Positions 25,564 through 32,287 of a stretch of DNA of 64,000 nucleotides are shown here, in pieces. The stretch's first letter is position 1. Each line of letters starts with the position of its first letter. The position numbers and the translations under genes are program-made. Under the pieces are notes generated by a model. That model searched no databases and was not told the origin of the DNA. It was given only the letters and a program-made list of their open reading frames with translations. The stretch is from an uncultured Ruminococcus sp. (GTDB taxonomy: Bacteria; Bacillota; Clostridia; Oscillospirales; Ruminococcaceae), in NCBI RefSeq assembly GCF_934476685.1, contig NZ_CAKSNX010000004.1, forward strand, positions 124,001-188,000. Direction: 5' to 3'.

Positions 25564-26243
25564 TTTGCAGCCTCTTTCTCCTCTATGGTGTATCCCACTC
25601 CTCGTGAGGCTTTTATCTCAATATCTGCTTTAATAAGATTAAGTTTTTTTCTGAGATATGAAATATATACCCAGACAACGTTTATCTCAGCATCTGAGTC
25701 ATAACCCCATATCTTCTCCATAAGCCGCTCAGTGGAGATAAGCATATTATGATTAAGCATAAGCATTTCAATGACCTGAAATTCCTTATTTCCAAGCTTC
25801 TGCGTACCTTCGGCAGTGGAAATGGTAAAGTTCTCTCTGTTGAGCGTAACATTTCCCATTTTCAGAAGATTGGGGGCAAATTCACTTTTTCGTCTTGTCA
25901 TCGCCCTTATTCTGGCAAGCAGTTCTCCCATTGCAAAAGGTTTTGTAAGGTAATCATCAGCACCGCTGTCAAGTCCTTGTATCTTATCATCAAGCTCGGA
26001 CTTTGCAGTGAGCAGCAGTACAGGCGTTTCAATTCCAGTTTCTCTAAGACATTTTAAAACATCTATGCCGTTCATACCAGGCATCATGATGTCAAGAATG
26101 ATACCGTCATATGTTTCACTTAAAGCATAGGCTCTGGCATCAAGTCCATTATAGACCTGATCCACATAATAGTTATTGTGTTTTAATATTGCTGTCAGAG
26201 CATTAGAAAGTTCTTTTTCATCTTCTGCAAGAAGCAATCTCAT
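25560..26243 (-). CDS. OmpR/PhoB-type response regulator
   Basis: About 227 residues. The receiver domain has the acidic pair in LLLAEDEKEL, the phospho-acceptor in GIILDIMMPGMNG near residue 51, and Lys in YLTKPFAMGELL near 100. The winged-helix DNA-binding domain covers about 125-225 (WVYISYLRKKLN, SRGVGYTIE). The ATG at 26243 (MRLLLAEDE) is chosen over the GTG at 26252, since the GGGAAG ribosome site lies at the proper distance. It is the first gene of the operon with the histidine kinase. Confidence 0.93.
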   Translation of the reverse strand: MRLLLAEDEKELSNALTAILKHNNYYVDQVYNGLDARAYALSETYDGIILDIMMPGMNGIDVLKCLRETGIETPVLLLTAKSELDDKIQGLDSGADDYLTKPFAMGELLARIRAMTRRKSEFAPNLLKMGNVTLNRENFTISTAEGTQKLGNKEFQVIEMLMLNHNMLISTERLMEKIWGYDSDAEINVVWVYISYLRKKLNLIKADIEIKASRGVGYTIEEKEAAK

Positions 26244-26368
26244 AATAAACACTTCCCTTTTTAGTATAATTTTATATTATGATTATACTTTGTCTGCCTT
26301 AAATTTACCTAAAAAAATTATAGCACAAATATTCGGATATAGCAAGTACAATTTTACTTGTTGTTTAC

Positions 26369-26406
26369 AAAAAAGACAGCCGAACCTTCAAAGTACGGCT
26401 GTTTTA
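26369..26406 (-). terminator. Intrinsic terminator after the XRE-cupin gene
   Basis: ACAGCCG (26376-26382) pairs with CGGCTGT (26396-26402), 13-base loop, followed on the minus strand by CTTTTTT. Confidence 0.8.
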
Positions 26407-26418
26407 TCATAAAGTGAA

Positions 26419-26979
26419 TCAATATTTTTTACTGAACGTAAGATACGAAACAAAGCTTAACGTTTCCTTACTGTTATTTATATACTTATGCTCTTTGTCA
26501 CATTCAAAGCACATGGCATCACCCTCAGGTATTTCATAGAACTCTCCGTCTATTTTTAATGTAAGCGTACCTTTGGTCACAATAACATATTCACAGGAAT
26601 GCTCTCCGTGTGAGTCGCTTTGATACATTCCGTCAGCTTGTATGACTGCGCCATACACTTCAAATTCTCCTGTCTTTTCAAAAGGAAAATACTTATAGAC
26701 TGCATACTGACCTTCTTCATTTTTTATGGGGGTAAGGTCATCTCTGCATATCTGGCAGGCTTCACTTACAGGCGCTTGGATAAGATCGTCAACGGTTATA
26801 CGCATTCCGCCTATTATCTTTGCTATCGTGCTTATAGTAGGATTTGAATCCCCTCTTTCTATCTGCCCCAGCATACTCTTGCTCACACCCGTGATCGCAG
26901 CTGCATCGTCAAGCGAGAGTTTTCTGCTTAGTCTGATACGTTTTAAATTTAAAGATATGTTTTTTGAAAGATAGTCCAT
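26419..26979 (-). CDS. XRE family regulator with C-terminal cupin domain
   Basis: A 186-residue protein. Residues 8-65 are a Cro/CI helix-turn-helix (LKRIRLSRKLSLDDAAAITGVSKS, LGQIERGDSNPTISTIAKI). Residues about 105-180 are a small cupin barrel (HGEHSCEYVIVTKG and EIPEGDAMCFECDKEHKY). HTH-cupin regulators bind small ligands and control nearby or distant metabolic genes (PuuR and SutR types). It stands alone. Its own leader contains a terminator hairpin between promoter and start codon, which suggests control by premature termination. Confidence 0.9.
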   Translation of the reverse strand: MDYLSKNISLNLKRIRLSRKLSLDDAAAITGVSKSMLGQIERGDSNPTISTIAKIIGGMRITVDDLIQAPVSEACQICRDDLTPIKNEEGQYAVYKYFPFEKTGEFEVYGAVIQADGMYQSDSHGEHSCEYVIVTKGTLTLKIDGEFYEIPEGDAMCFECDKEHKYINNSKETLSFVSYLTFSKKY

Positions 26980-27003
26980 TCTACTCCCTTCCCTCCGAAA
27001 AAA

Positions 27004-27046
27004 TAAAAAATGACGCTTTTAAACCCTCAGATCTAAAAGCGTCATT
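27004..27046 (-). terminator. Terminator hairpin in the leader of the XRE-cupin gene
   Basis: AATGACGCTTTTA (27009-27021) pairs perfectly with TAAAAGCGTCATT (27034-27046), 12-base loop, then TTTTTTA on the minus strand. It lies between the promoter at 27074-27102 and the start codon at 26979, and also downstream of the polymerase gene, so it can end both transcripts. Confidence 0.85.
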
Positions 27047-27073
27047 GCTCAAAACAATATTATAATATAATAA

Positions 27074-27102
27074 AGTATAACTTATTTTATTGATTTTGTC
27101 AA
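27074..27102 (-). promoter_or_regulatory. SigA promoter for the XRE-cupin gene
   Basis: Perfect TTGACA (27097-27102), 17-base spacer, TATACT (27074-27079) on the minus strand. The predicted start near 27067 is about 20 bases before the leader terminator hairpin. Confidence 0.8.
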
Positions 27103-27122
27103 GCATAAGTTTACCTTAAAAA

Positions 27123-28367
27123 TTAGGAATTGATCTTACCAACCGGGTGGACCTCATTCTGTATTCTTGTATCAAATCTGAAAAACTCCTTATCCCCTGC
27201 CACTATTGCACGGTTTATAGATGTATAACCATATTTTTCTCGTATCTTATCCACAGCTGTATTTATACGGTCACGCTTATCGAGCATCAACGGATTTGTA
27301 AAAAAATCCAACTGCATAGCCGATCTTTCATCACACAGATCATACACCCCTACTGATATAGATCTTACCGCTGTATCCTTATCCCAGTTGTATGAATCCT
27401 GAAAAAGCTTCATTGCGTATTCAGAAACAGTAACGCCGTCGCTGGTAGGTATTCGCAGCTTGCACTGCCTTGTATATGTTCTCAATTTACTGTCCCTCAC
27501 ATTTATAGAAACTCCCATTGCTTTTGAACCTATCCTGCGTAGTCTTGCAGCCACGCTTTCAGAGAGTGCTGCTGTAAGTATATGCACATCGTCATTGTTC
27601 ATAAGATCACGATAGGCTGTTGTACCATTGGAAAGAGTTTTTACAGGAGGTTTATTCCAATAAAAATCTATGGGCGTTTTATCCAGTCCGTTTGCATATA
27701 TCCAAAGATCTCTTCCACGACAGCCTAGCCAGCCTTCAAGCGAGTCAACAGGTGTTTTTGCAATATCTCCAATAGTTTCTATGCCATGCACTTCAAGCTT
27801 TCTGGTGCAGTTTTTACCAACAAAAAGAAGATCGGCGGCAGGAAGTTTCCATATTTTATCCCTGAAATTATCTTCCGTTATCAGCGTTACTGCGTCAGGC
27901 TTTTTCATATCAGAACCAAGCTTTGCAAAAATTTTATTAAAGCTTGCGCCTATTGAAACTGTAATGCCCAATTCATGTTTTATAGTATGACGTATCTCTT
28001 CGGATATATCTTCAAGTTTTCGTCTTGCGCAGGTAACATCAAGCCAGCACTCATCTATACCAAACGACTCTATTCTGTCGGTATAACGTTCATAAATACG
28101 TTTAGCACGTTTTGAATAGTCAAGATAAATGCTGTAATGCGGAGGGACTGTAATAAGTGAGGGACATTTTTTCTTTGCCTCCCTTATCGTTTCACCTGTT
28201 TTTACGCCGCATGATTTTGCAGCCTCATTTTTCGCAAGTATTATTCCATGCCTTTCCTCGACACGTCCCGAAACAGCCACACACTTTCCTCTCAGAGATG
28301 GATTTAAAAGACATTCTATTGACGCATAGCAATTATTTATATCAACGTGCAAGATCTGCCTGCTCAT
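27123..28367 (-). CDS. Y-family DNA polymerase (DinB/Pol IV-like)
   Basis: A 414-residue error-prone translesion polymerase. The palm carries LHVDINNCYASIEC (first catalytic Asp near residue 8; NNCYAS replaces the usual MDAFFAS) and SFGIDECWLDVT near 100 (catalytic Asp-Glu). A helix-hairpin-helix thumb (LFVGKNCTRKLEVHGIETIGDIA) and a little-finger domain follow. DINNCYASIE and the length place it with the Firmicute UmuC/YqjW-like branch as well as DinB, so the symbol is left open. Three LexA-like boxes around its promoter show SOS control. Confidence 0.92.
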   Translation of the reverse strand: MSRQILHVDINNCYASIECLLNPSLRGKCVAVSGRVEERHGIILAKNEAAKSCGVKTGETIREAKKKCPSLITVPPHYSIYLDYSKRAKRIYERYTDRIESFGIDECWLDVTCARRKLEDISEEIRHTIKHELGITVSIGASFNKIFAKLGSDMKKPDAVTLITEDNFRDKIWKLPAADLLFVGKNCTRKLEVHGIETIGDIAKTPVDSLEGWLGCRGRDLWIYANGLDKTPIDFYWNKPPVKTLSNGTTAYRDLMNNDDVHILTAALSESVAARLRRIGSKAMGVSINVRDSKLRTYTRQCKLRIPTSDGVTVSEYAMKLFQDSYNWDKDTAVRSISVGVYDLCDERSAMQLDFFTNPLMLDKRDRINTAVDKIREKYGYTSINRAIVAGDKEFFRFDTRIQNEVHPVGKINS

Positions 28368-28397
28368 AGTATTACCCCCAGCAATATAATAAACGTA

Positions 28398-28411
28398 CGA
28401 ACATTAGTTCT
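28398..28411 (-). promoter_or_regulatory. LexA box 1 (downstream of the -10 box)
   Basis: CGAACATTAGTTCT, close to the Firmicute SOS consensus CGAAC-N4-GTTCG, placed between the -10 box and the polymerase start codon. Confidence 0.8.
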
Positions 28412-28418
28412 TATATTT

Positions 28419-28447
28419 ATTATATACCAGAACATTTGTTTTGTCAA
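28419..28447 (-). promoter_or_regulatory. SigA promoter of the Y-family polymerase gene
   Basis: Perfect TTGACA (28442-28447), 17-base spacer, perfect TATAAT (28419-28424) on the minus strand. One LexA box fills the spacer, one abuts the -35 box and one follows the -10 box, so repression can be tight despite the strong promoter. Confidence 0.85.
28429..28442 (-). promoter_or_regulatory. LexA box 2 (in the promoter spacer)
   Basis: AGAACATTTGTTTT: GAAC-N4-GTTT, one base off in each consensus flank, inside the spacer and touching the -35 box. Confidence 0.6.
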
Positions 28448-28460
28448 GAACAAATGTTTA
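28447..28460 (-). promoter_or_regulatory. LexA box 3 (upstream of the -35 box)
   Basis: AGAACAAATGTTTA: GAAC-N4-GTTT directly upstream of the -35 hexamer. Its core is the reverse complement of the core of box 2. Confidence 0.6.
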
Positions 28461-28480
28461 CGTTTGTTGTAAAGGCAGAA

Positions 28481-28510
28481 AAAAAGCGCCCGCCGTAAGA
28501 CGAACGCTTT
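28481..28510 (-). terminator. Intrinsic terminator after the ferredoxin gene
   Basis: Twelve-pair stem (AAAGCGCCCGCC, 28483-28494, with GACGAACGCTTT, 28499-28510, several G-U) around a 4-base loop, followed by T run on the minus strand. Confidence 0.85.
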
Positions 28511-28524
28511 TATGTACTAAAAAA

Positions 28525-28695
28525 TTACTCAGCCTGAGGAGCGCCAACAGGACATACACCTGCACAAGCACCACAATCAAGACATGTATCAGCATCGATA
28601 ACGTACTTGCCGTCACCCTCTGAAATTGCGCCAGCAGGACATTCTGCTGCACAAGCGCCACAGCTGATGCAATCATCGCTAATCTTATAAGCCAT
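28525..28695 (-). CDS. 2[4Fe-4S] ferredoxin, clostridial type
   Basis: A 56-residue low-potential electron carrier. Starting at the ATG at 28695 (AGGAGG upstream), it holds two complete cluster motifs: CISCGACAAECP (cysteines 9, 12, 15 and 19) and CLDCGACAGVCP (38, 41, 44 and 48). These give two [4Fe-4S] clusters with the pseudo-twofold symmetry typical of clostridial ferredoxins. It can serve the indolepyruvate:ferredoxin oxidoreductase encoded 3 kb away. It is monocistronic, and its leader can form a hairpin (28724-28760). Confidence 0.96.
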   Translation of the reverse strand: MAYKISDDCISCGACAAECPAGAISEGDGKYVIDADTCLDCGACAGVCPVGAPQAE

Positions 28696-28723
28696 ATTAT
28701 TGACCTCCTTTAATAATACTATC

Positions 28724-28760
28724 AGAACCTCAAAACGGTATCTCCGCTTTGCTTGGTTCT
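28724..28760 (-). other. Hairpin in the ferredoxin leader
   Basis: AGAACC (28724-28729) pairs with GGTTCT (28755-28760), with an inner CAAAACGG/CCGCTTTG stem carrying one mismatch. It lies in the untranslated leader and has no T run, so it may affect mRNA stability rather than termination. Confidence 0.45.
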
Positions 28761-28860
28761 ATAATAATATAATACCACATTTACAAAAAAAATCAAGACT
28801 TTTTTGTTATTTTACGAAAATTTCATAATTAGTTATGCAAAACTAACCAATTAAATATAA

Positions 28861-28890
28861 CTGCCGTCAGAGCTATTTATCCGACGGCAG
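28861..28890 (-). terminator. Stem-loop after the ACT-domain gene, probable terminator
   Basis: CTGCCGTC (28861-28868) pairs with GACGGCAG (28883-28890), 14-base loop. The following minus-strand sequence is only moderately T-rich (TTATATTTAATT). Confidence 0.55.
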
Positions 28891-28903
28891 ATGTAAAAAA
28901 TTA

Positions 28904-29338
28904 TCAAATGTTTTTCATTTCTGACTCAGAAAGAAGCTTAAAGTTTTTCTCAGTCAAAGCTGTTACAGCCTTTTCATTGCTGTCAACACGGAGTATCAGA
29001 CAAGCTGTATTTTCTGATGTGTTAAGGAATGCAGCGTACATATATTCCACGCTGATATTATCCTTATAAAGTGTTTCCATAACTTTAGCCATACCGCATG
29101 GCTCATCATCTATCACAACTGCGATAACATTTGATTTCGTAACAATACAGCCATGTTCTTTAAGGACTTTTTCAGCACTTTCCGTATTGCTTACGATAAT
29201 TCTCATTATACCGAAATCCTTTGTATCAGCAATGGAAATAGCTCTGATATTTATACCTGCTGCACCGAGAACGCCTGTTATCTCGGATAATCTTCCGGGT
29301 CTGTTTTCTACAAAAACCGACAACTGTTTTACTGTCAT
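28904..29338 (-). CDS. Tandem ACT-domain protein (amino-acid binding)
   Basis: A 144-residue protein made of two ACT domains (about 4-70 and 72-140). The first has the ligand-loop pattern VENRPGRLSEITGVLGAAGINIRAISI, the second DEPCGMAKVMETLYKDNISVEYMY. It has no catalytic domain. Such stand-alone ACT proteins are commonly encoded next to phenylacetate-CoA ligase and indolepyruvate oxidoreductase genes, and probably report aromatic or branched-chain amino acid levels. It is the last gene of the ior operon. Confidence 0.9.
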   Translation of the reverse strand: MTVKQLSVFVENRPGRLSEITGVLGAAGINIRAISIADTKDFGIMRIIVSNTESAEKVLKEHGCIVTKSNVIAVVIDDEPCGMAKVMETLYKDNISVEYMYAAFLNTSENTACLILRVDSNEKAVTALTEKNFKLLSESEMKNI

Positions 29339-29372
29339 AAAACAACCTCCCTTATAATTGGTATGCCGAATC

Positions 29373-30680
29373 CTATACTAACTTTCTCTTATCTATTACT
29401 CTTACGGCTTTACCCTCAGAACGTGGTATGCTCTTTGGCTCTACAAGGCTGATCTTTGCCTTTATGCCGAGAATAGAATGTATATCAGAACCGATCTTTC
29501 TTTCAAGCTCTTCAATAGATTTTATAGTATCGGAGAACATATCATCTGAAAGCTCAACTCTGATCTCAAATGTATCAACGTTATTTACTCTGTCAACAAC
29601 TATCTGATAGTTAGGTGTAGCATTTGACATCTTAAGAAGAACAGATTCGATCTGTGACGGGAATACGTTTACACCCTTGATGATCATCATATCATCGCTT
29701 CTGCCCATAGGCTTGCACATCTTAACAAGAGTTCTGCCGCATGAACATTTTTCTCTTGTAAGAACGCAGATGTCTCTTGTTCTGTATCTGAGAAGCGGGA
29801 ATGCTTCCTTTGTGATACTTGTAAATACAAGCTCACCCTTAGAACCCTCAGGAAGAACCTCACCTGTGTCAGGGTCGATGATCTCAGCAATAAAGTTATC
29901 CTCATTGATGTGCATTCCTGTCTGTTCTTCACACTCAAAAGCAACACCAGGACCGCTTGTTTCGGTAAGTCCGTAGATATCATATGCCTTGATGCCGAGA
30001 AGTTTCTCGATCTCTTTTCTCATTTCCTCTGTCCAAGGTTCAGCACCGAAAATACCGGCCTTGAGTTTGAGTTCATCAGGCTTTATTCCCATTTCCTTTA
30101 CAGTTTCGCCTATGTATGCTGCATAAGATGGTGTACAGCAAAGGATCGTAGAACCGAGATCCTGCATAAACTGTATCTGTCTTTCAGTATTACCTGATGA
30201 CATTGGCAGTGTAAGGCAGCCGACTTTATGAGAACCGCCGTTAAGACCTGCACCGCCTGTGAAAAGTCCATAGCCGTATGCTACATGACAAACGTCATTC
30301 TCATCTCCGCCTGCAGCTACGATAGCTCTTGCACAGCAATCGTCCCACATATCAATATCATTCTGTGTGTAGAACGCTACGACTCTCTTACCTGTTGTAC
30401 CGCTTGTAGAATGAATTCTGACGCACTCAGAAAGCGGCTTTGCAAGAAGTCCATAAGGATATGCCTCACGCAGGTCTGCCTTAGAAAGAAACGGCAGCTT
30501 GTGAAGATCCTCGATGCCATGGATATCATCAGGTGTTACTCCCTTTTCTTCCATTAGCTTTTTATAGTAAGGCACATTATCCCAGACGTGCTTTACCTGT
30601 GCTACGAGTCTTTCGCTCTGGAGCTTTTTCATCTTCTCACGGGGCATACACTCGATTTTTTCGTTCCAATACTTTGCCAT
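29373..30680 (-). CDS. paaK: Phenylacetate--CoA ligase
   Basis: A 435-residue adenylate-forming enzyme that activates aryl acetates to CoA thioesters with ATP. The phosphate loop is RIHSTSGTTGKRVVAF near residue 88; adenine and acid binding involve YDIYGLTETSGPGVAFEC near 235; LLRYRTRDIC and GRSDDMMIIKGVNVFPSQIES follow, and the C-terminal lid contains GKAVRVIDKR with the catalytic lysine. It is shorter than general acyl-CoA synthetases, as usual for PaaK. Encoded beside iorAB, it probably interconverts arylacetyl-CoA and arylacetate, either conserving ATP or supplying the thioester. Confidence 0.92.
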   Translation of the reverse strand: MAKYWNEKIECMPREKMKKLQSERLVAQVKHVWDNVPYYKKLMEEKGVTPDDIHGIEDLHKLPFLSKADLREAYPYGLLAKPLSECVRIHSTSGTTGKRVVAFYTQNDIDMWDDCCARAIVAAGGDENDVCHVAYGYGLFTGGAGLNGGSHKVGCLTLPMSSGNTERQIQFMQDLGSTILCCTPSYAAYIGETVKEMGIKPDELKLKAGIFGAEPWTEEMRKEIEKLLGIKAYDIYGLTETSGPGVAFECEEQTGMHINEDNFIAEIIDPDTGEVLPEGSKGELVFTSITKEAFPLLRYRTRDICVLTREKCSCGRTLVKMCKPMGRSDDMMIIKGVNVFPSQIESVLLKMSNATPNYQIVVDRVNNVDTFEIRVELSDDMFSDTIKSIEELERKIGSDIHSILGIKAKISLVEPKSIPRSEGKAVRVIDKRKLV

Positions 30681-30704
30681 TGGAACACACCTCCTATTAC
30701 TTTA

Positions 30705-31205
30705 TTATTCAAGACCGAACATATCGTTCAGCATTTTTGTTCCTGTATTGGTTATGAAAATTTTATCACGGAAGTTTATAATGCTCTCTTTTGAAAGGTT
30801 ATCCTCAAAAGCATTGACCATAAAATCAGCTTCAAGCAATATCTGCCAGTCGTCACCATCAACACCTGTATATGTATGATGATGAGCTATCAGAAAACAA
30901 ACTCTGTCTATGACACCCTCGTCATATCCAAGTTCGGTAAGCATTTTTCTGGCTGGCTCAGGACCAAGCTCTTCCTGAAGTTTGCCGCCGCAGTGTCCTG
31001 CACCATATTTCTCCTCAGCAGGCTTTATACCGATATCATGCACAACAGCTGCAGTATCAAGGCAATACATACTGTTTATATCAAGCTGTTCAGCTCTTCC
31101 TATAACACGAGCAAAAGTATATACCTTGATAAAGTGCTGGATACGCTTAGGATCATTATTAAAGAACTCAGTCATTTTTATAATAAGACTGCTGATCTCA
31201 TCCAT
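30705..31205 (-). CDS. HD-domain phosphohydrolase-like protein
   Basis: A 166-residue HD protein. The metal ligands are visible as H24 (RIQHFIKV), the HD pair in DTAAVVHDIGIKPAEEKYG near 55, and later His residues in LIAHHHTYTGVDGDDW plus ADFMVN. The substrate is unknown; HD proteins cleave nucleotides or phosphoesters. It sits between iorB (the start abuts the iorB stop) and paaK, and is recurrent in such operons, so a link to aryl-acid metabolism is likely but undefined. Confidence 0.8.
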   Translation of the reverse strand: MDEISSLIIKMTEFFNNDPKRIQHFIKVYTFARVIGRAEQLDINSMYCLDTAAVVHDIGIKPAEEKYGAGHCGGKLQEELGPEPARKMLTELGYDEGVIDRVCFLIAHHHTYTGVDGDDWQILLEADFMVNAFEDNLSKESIINFRDKIFITNTGTKMLNDMFGLE

Positions 31206-31781
31206 TTATTTTACCTCTCTGCCGAGTGCGAAAGCTTTCTTGTTAAGCTCTAAGAATTTAGCAGGAACGCACTGTTCAAGAGCCTGCTGCCAAACGCTTT
31301 CTTCAAAATTCATCTTAGTAGATACCACACCCATGAGAACTACATTGGAAGCCTTTGATGTTCCAGCCTGTTCAGCAAGAGTAAGAGCGTCGCAGGCAAT
31401 AACGTCTATGCCCTGTGCCTTAAGCTTGTCGATAATATTCTCAGGATATTTTGCTGCACCTGTGATAACAGGCATAGGATCTATCTGCTGAGTTGAAGTT
31501 ATGATATGACCGCCTTTTTTAAGATACGAAACATATCTTGCGGCCTCCAGCTGTTCAAAGCTGATAATGATATCAGCCTCACCCTTTTCTACAACAGGTG
31601 AATATACCTTATCACCATATTTTACATATGTAACAACAGAACCGCCGCGCTGGCTCATTCCGTGTACTTCACTGACCTTTACATCATATCCCTGTGAAAG
31701 GAGAACATTTCCTATAATTCTTGATGCAAGCAATGAGCCTTGTCCGCCCACGCCTACTATCATAATTGATTTTGTTTCCAT
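31206..31781 (-). CDS. iorB: Indolepyruvate:ferredoxin oxidoreductase, beta subunit
   Basis: The 191-residue gamma-type domain of 2-oxoacid:ferredoxin oxidoreductases. GVGGQGSLLASRIIGNVLLSQGY near residue 7 is the nucleotide/CoA-side Rossmann turn; SEVHGMSQRGGSVVTYVKYG near 38 is diagnostic of the family. With IorA it oxidises aryl pyruvates (from Trp, Phe, Tyr) to arylacetyl-CoA, reducing ferredoxin. An unrelated membrane-protein gene separates it from iorA. Confidence 0.93.
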   Translation of the reverse strand: METKSIMIVGVGGQGSLLASRIIGNVLLSQGYDVKVSEVHGMSQRGGSVVTYVKYGDKVYSPVVEKGEADIIISFEQLEAARYVSYLKKGGHIITSTQQIDPMPVITGAAKYPENIIDKLKAQGIDVIACDALTLAEQAGTSKASNVVLMGVVSTKMNFEESVWQQALEQCVPAKFLELNKKAFALGREVK

Positions 31782-31828
31782 TTTTACACCTCATCATTAA
31801 TTATGTCTGTGTGTTTATACAGCGCATA

Positions 31829-32254
31829 TTACAGTCTTTTCTTAATAAAACCGAAGCCGGCAGCAAATGTCATAACATATCCCAAACCGAGATCAAGGTA
31901 AAATCTTGCTTTTGAATCAGCAAACTCTACCCACCGCATGATATCGCTGAAGCATTCCCATAAACTTCTGTCACGTCCAAGTCCTGTACTAAAAGCTTTT
32001 TGTAATGATATTGCCCAGTTAAGTCTGGTCGCAATATATACAGACAGGATCATAAGCACGATCGAAAAGATAACGCCGAATTTGCTTACTTCTTTTCCGA
32101 GAAGTATATATCCGCCAAAAGTGAAAACGCTTATTGCAAATCCGCCTATCCATGATATGTATCCCAGCTTTCCGATCAGACACCATACTATAATTCCAAG
32201 AACTGCACCAACTGCTGCGCCTACTGCTCCTAAAACCTTATTTGTGTTACTCAT
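31829..32254 (-). CDS. Membrane protein of unknown function within the ior operon
   Basis: I do not recognise a family. The 141-residue protein has about four membrane helices: roughly 8-28 (alanine/glycine-rich, AVGAAVGAVLGIIVWCLIG), 32-52, 58-78 and 115-135. An amphipathic loop (about 80-112, LNWAISLQKAFSTGLGRDRS) lies between the third and fourth. It lies 33 bases after iorA and 47 before iorB on the same strand, so it should be co-transcribed. A transport role for aryl acids or a scaffold role is speculation from position. Confidence 0.7.
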   Translation of the reverse strand: MSNTNKVLGAVGAAVGAVLGIIVWCLIGKLGYISWIGGFAISVFTFGGYILLGKEVSKFGVIFSIVLMILSVYIATRLNWAISLQKAFSTGLGRDRSLWECFSDIMRWVEFADSKARFYLDLGLGYVMTFAAGFGFIKKRL

Positions 32255-32287
32255 ATTCTATTACCCCATATATTATTTACCCTATAT

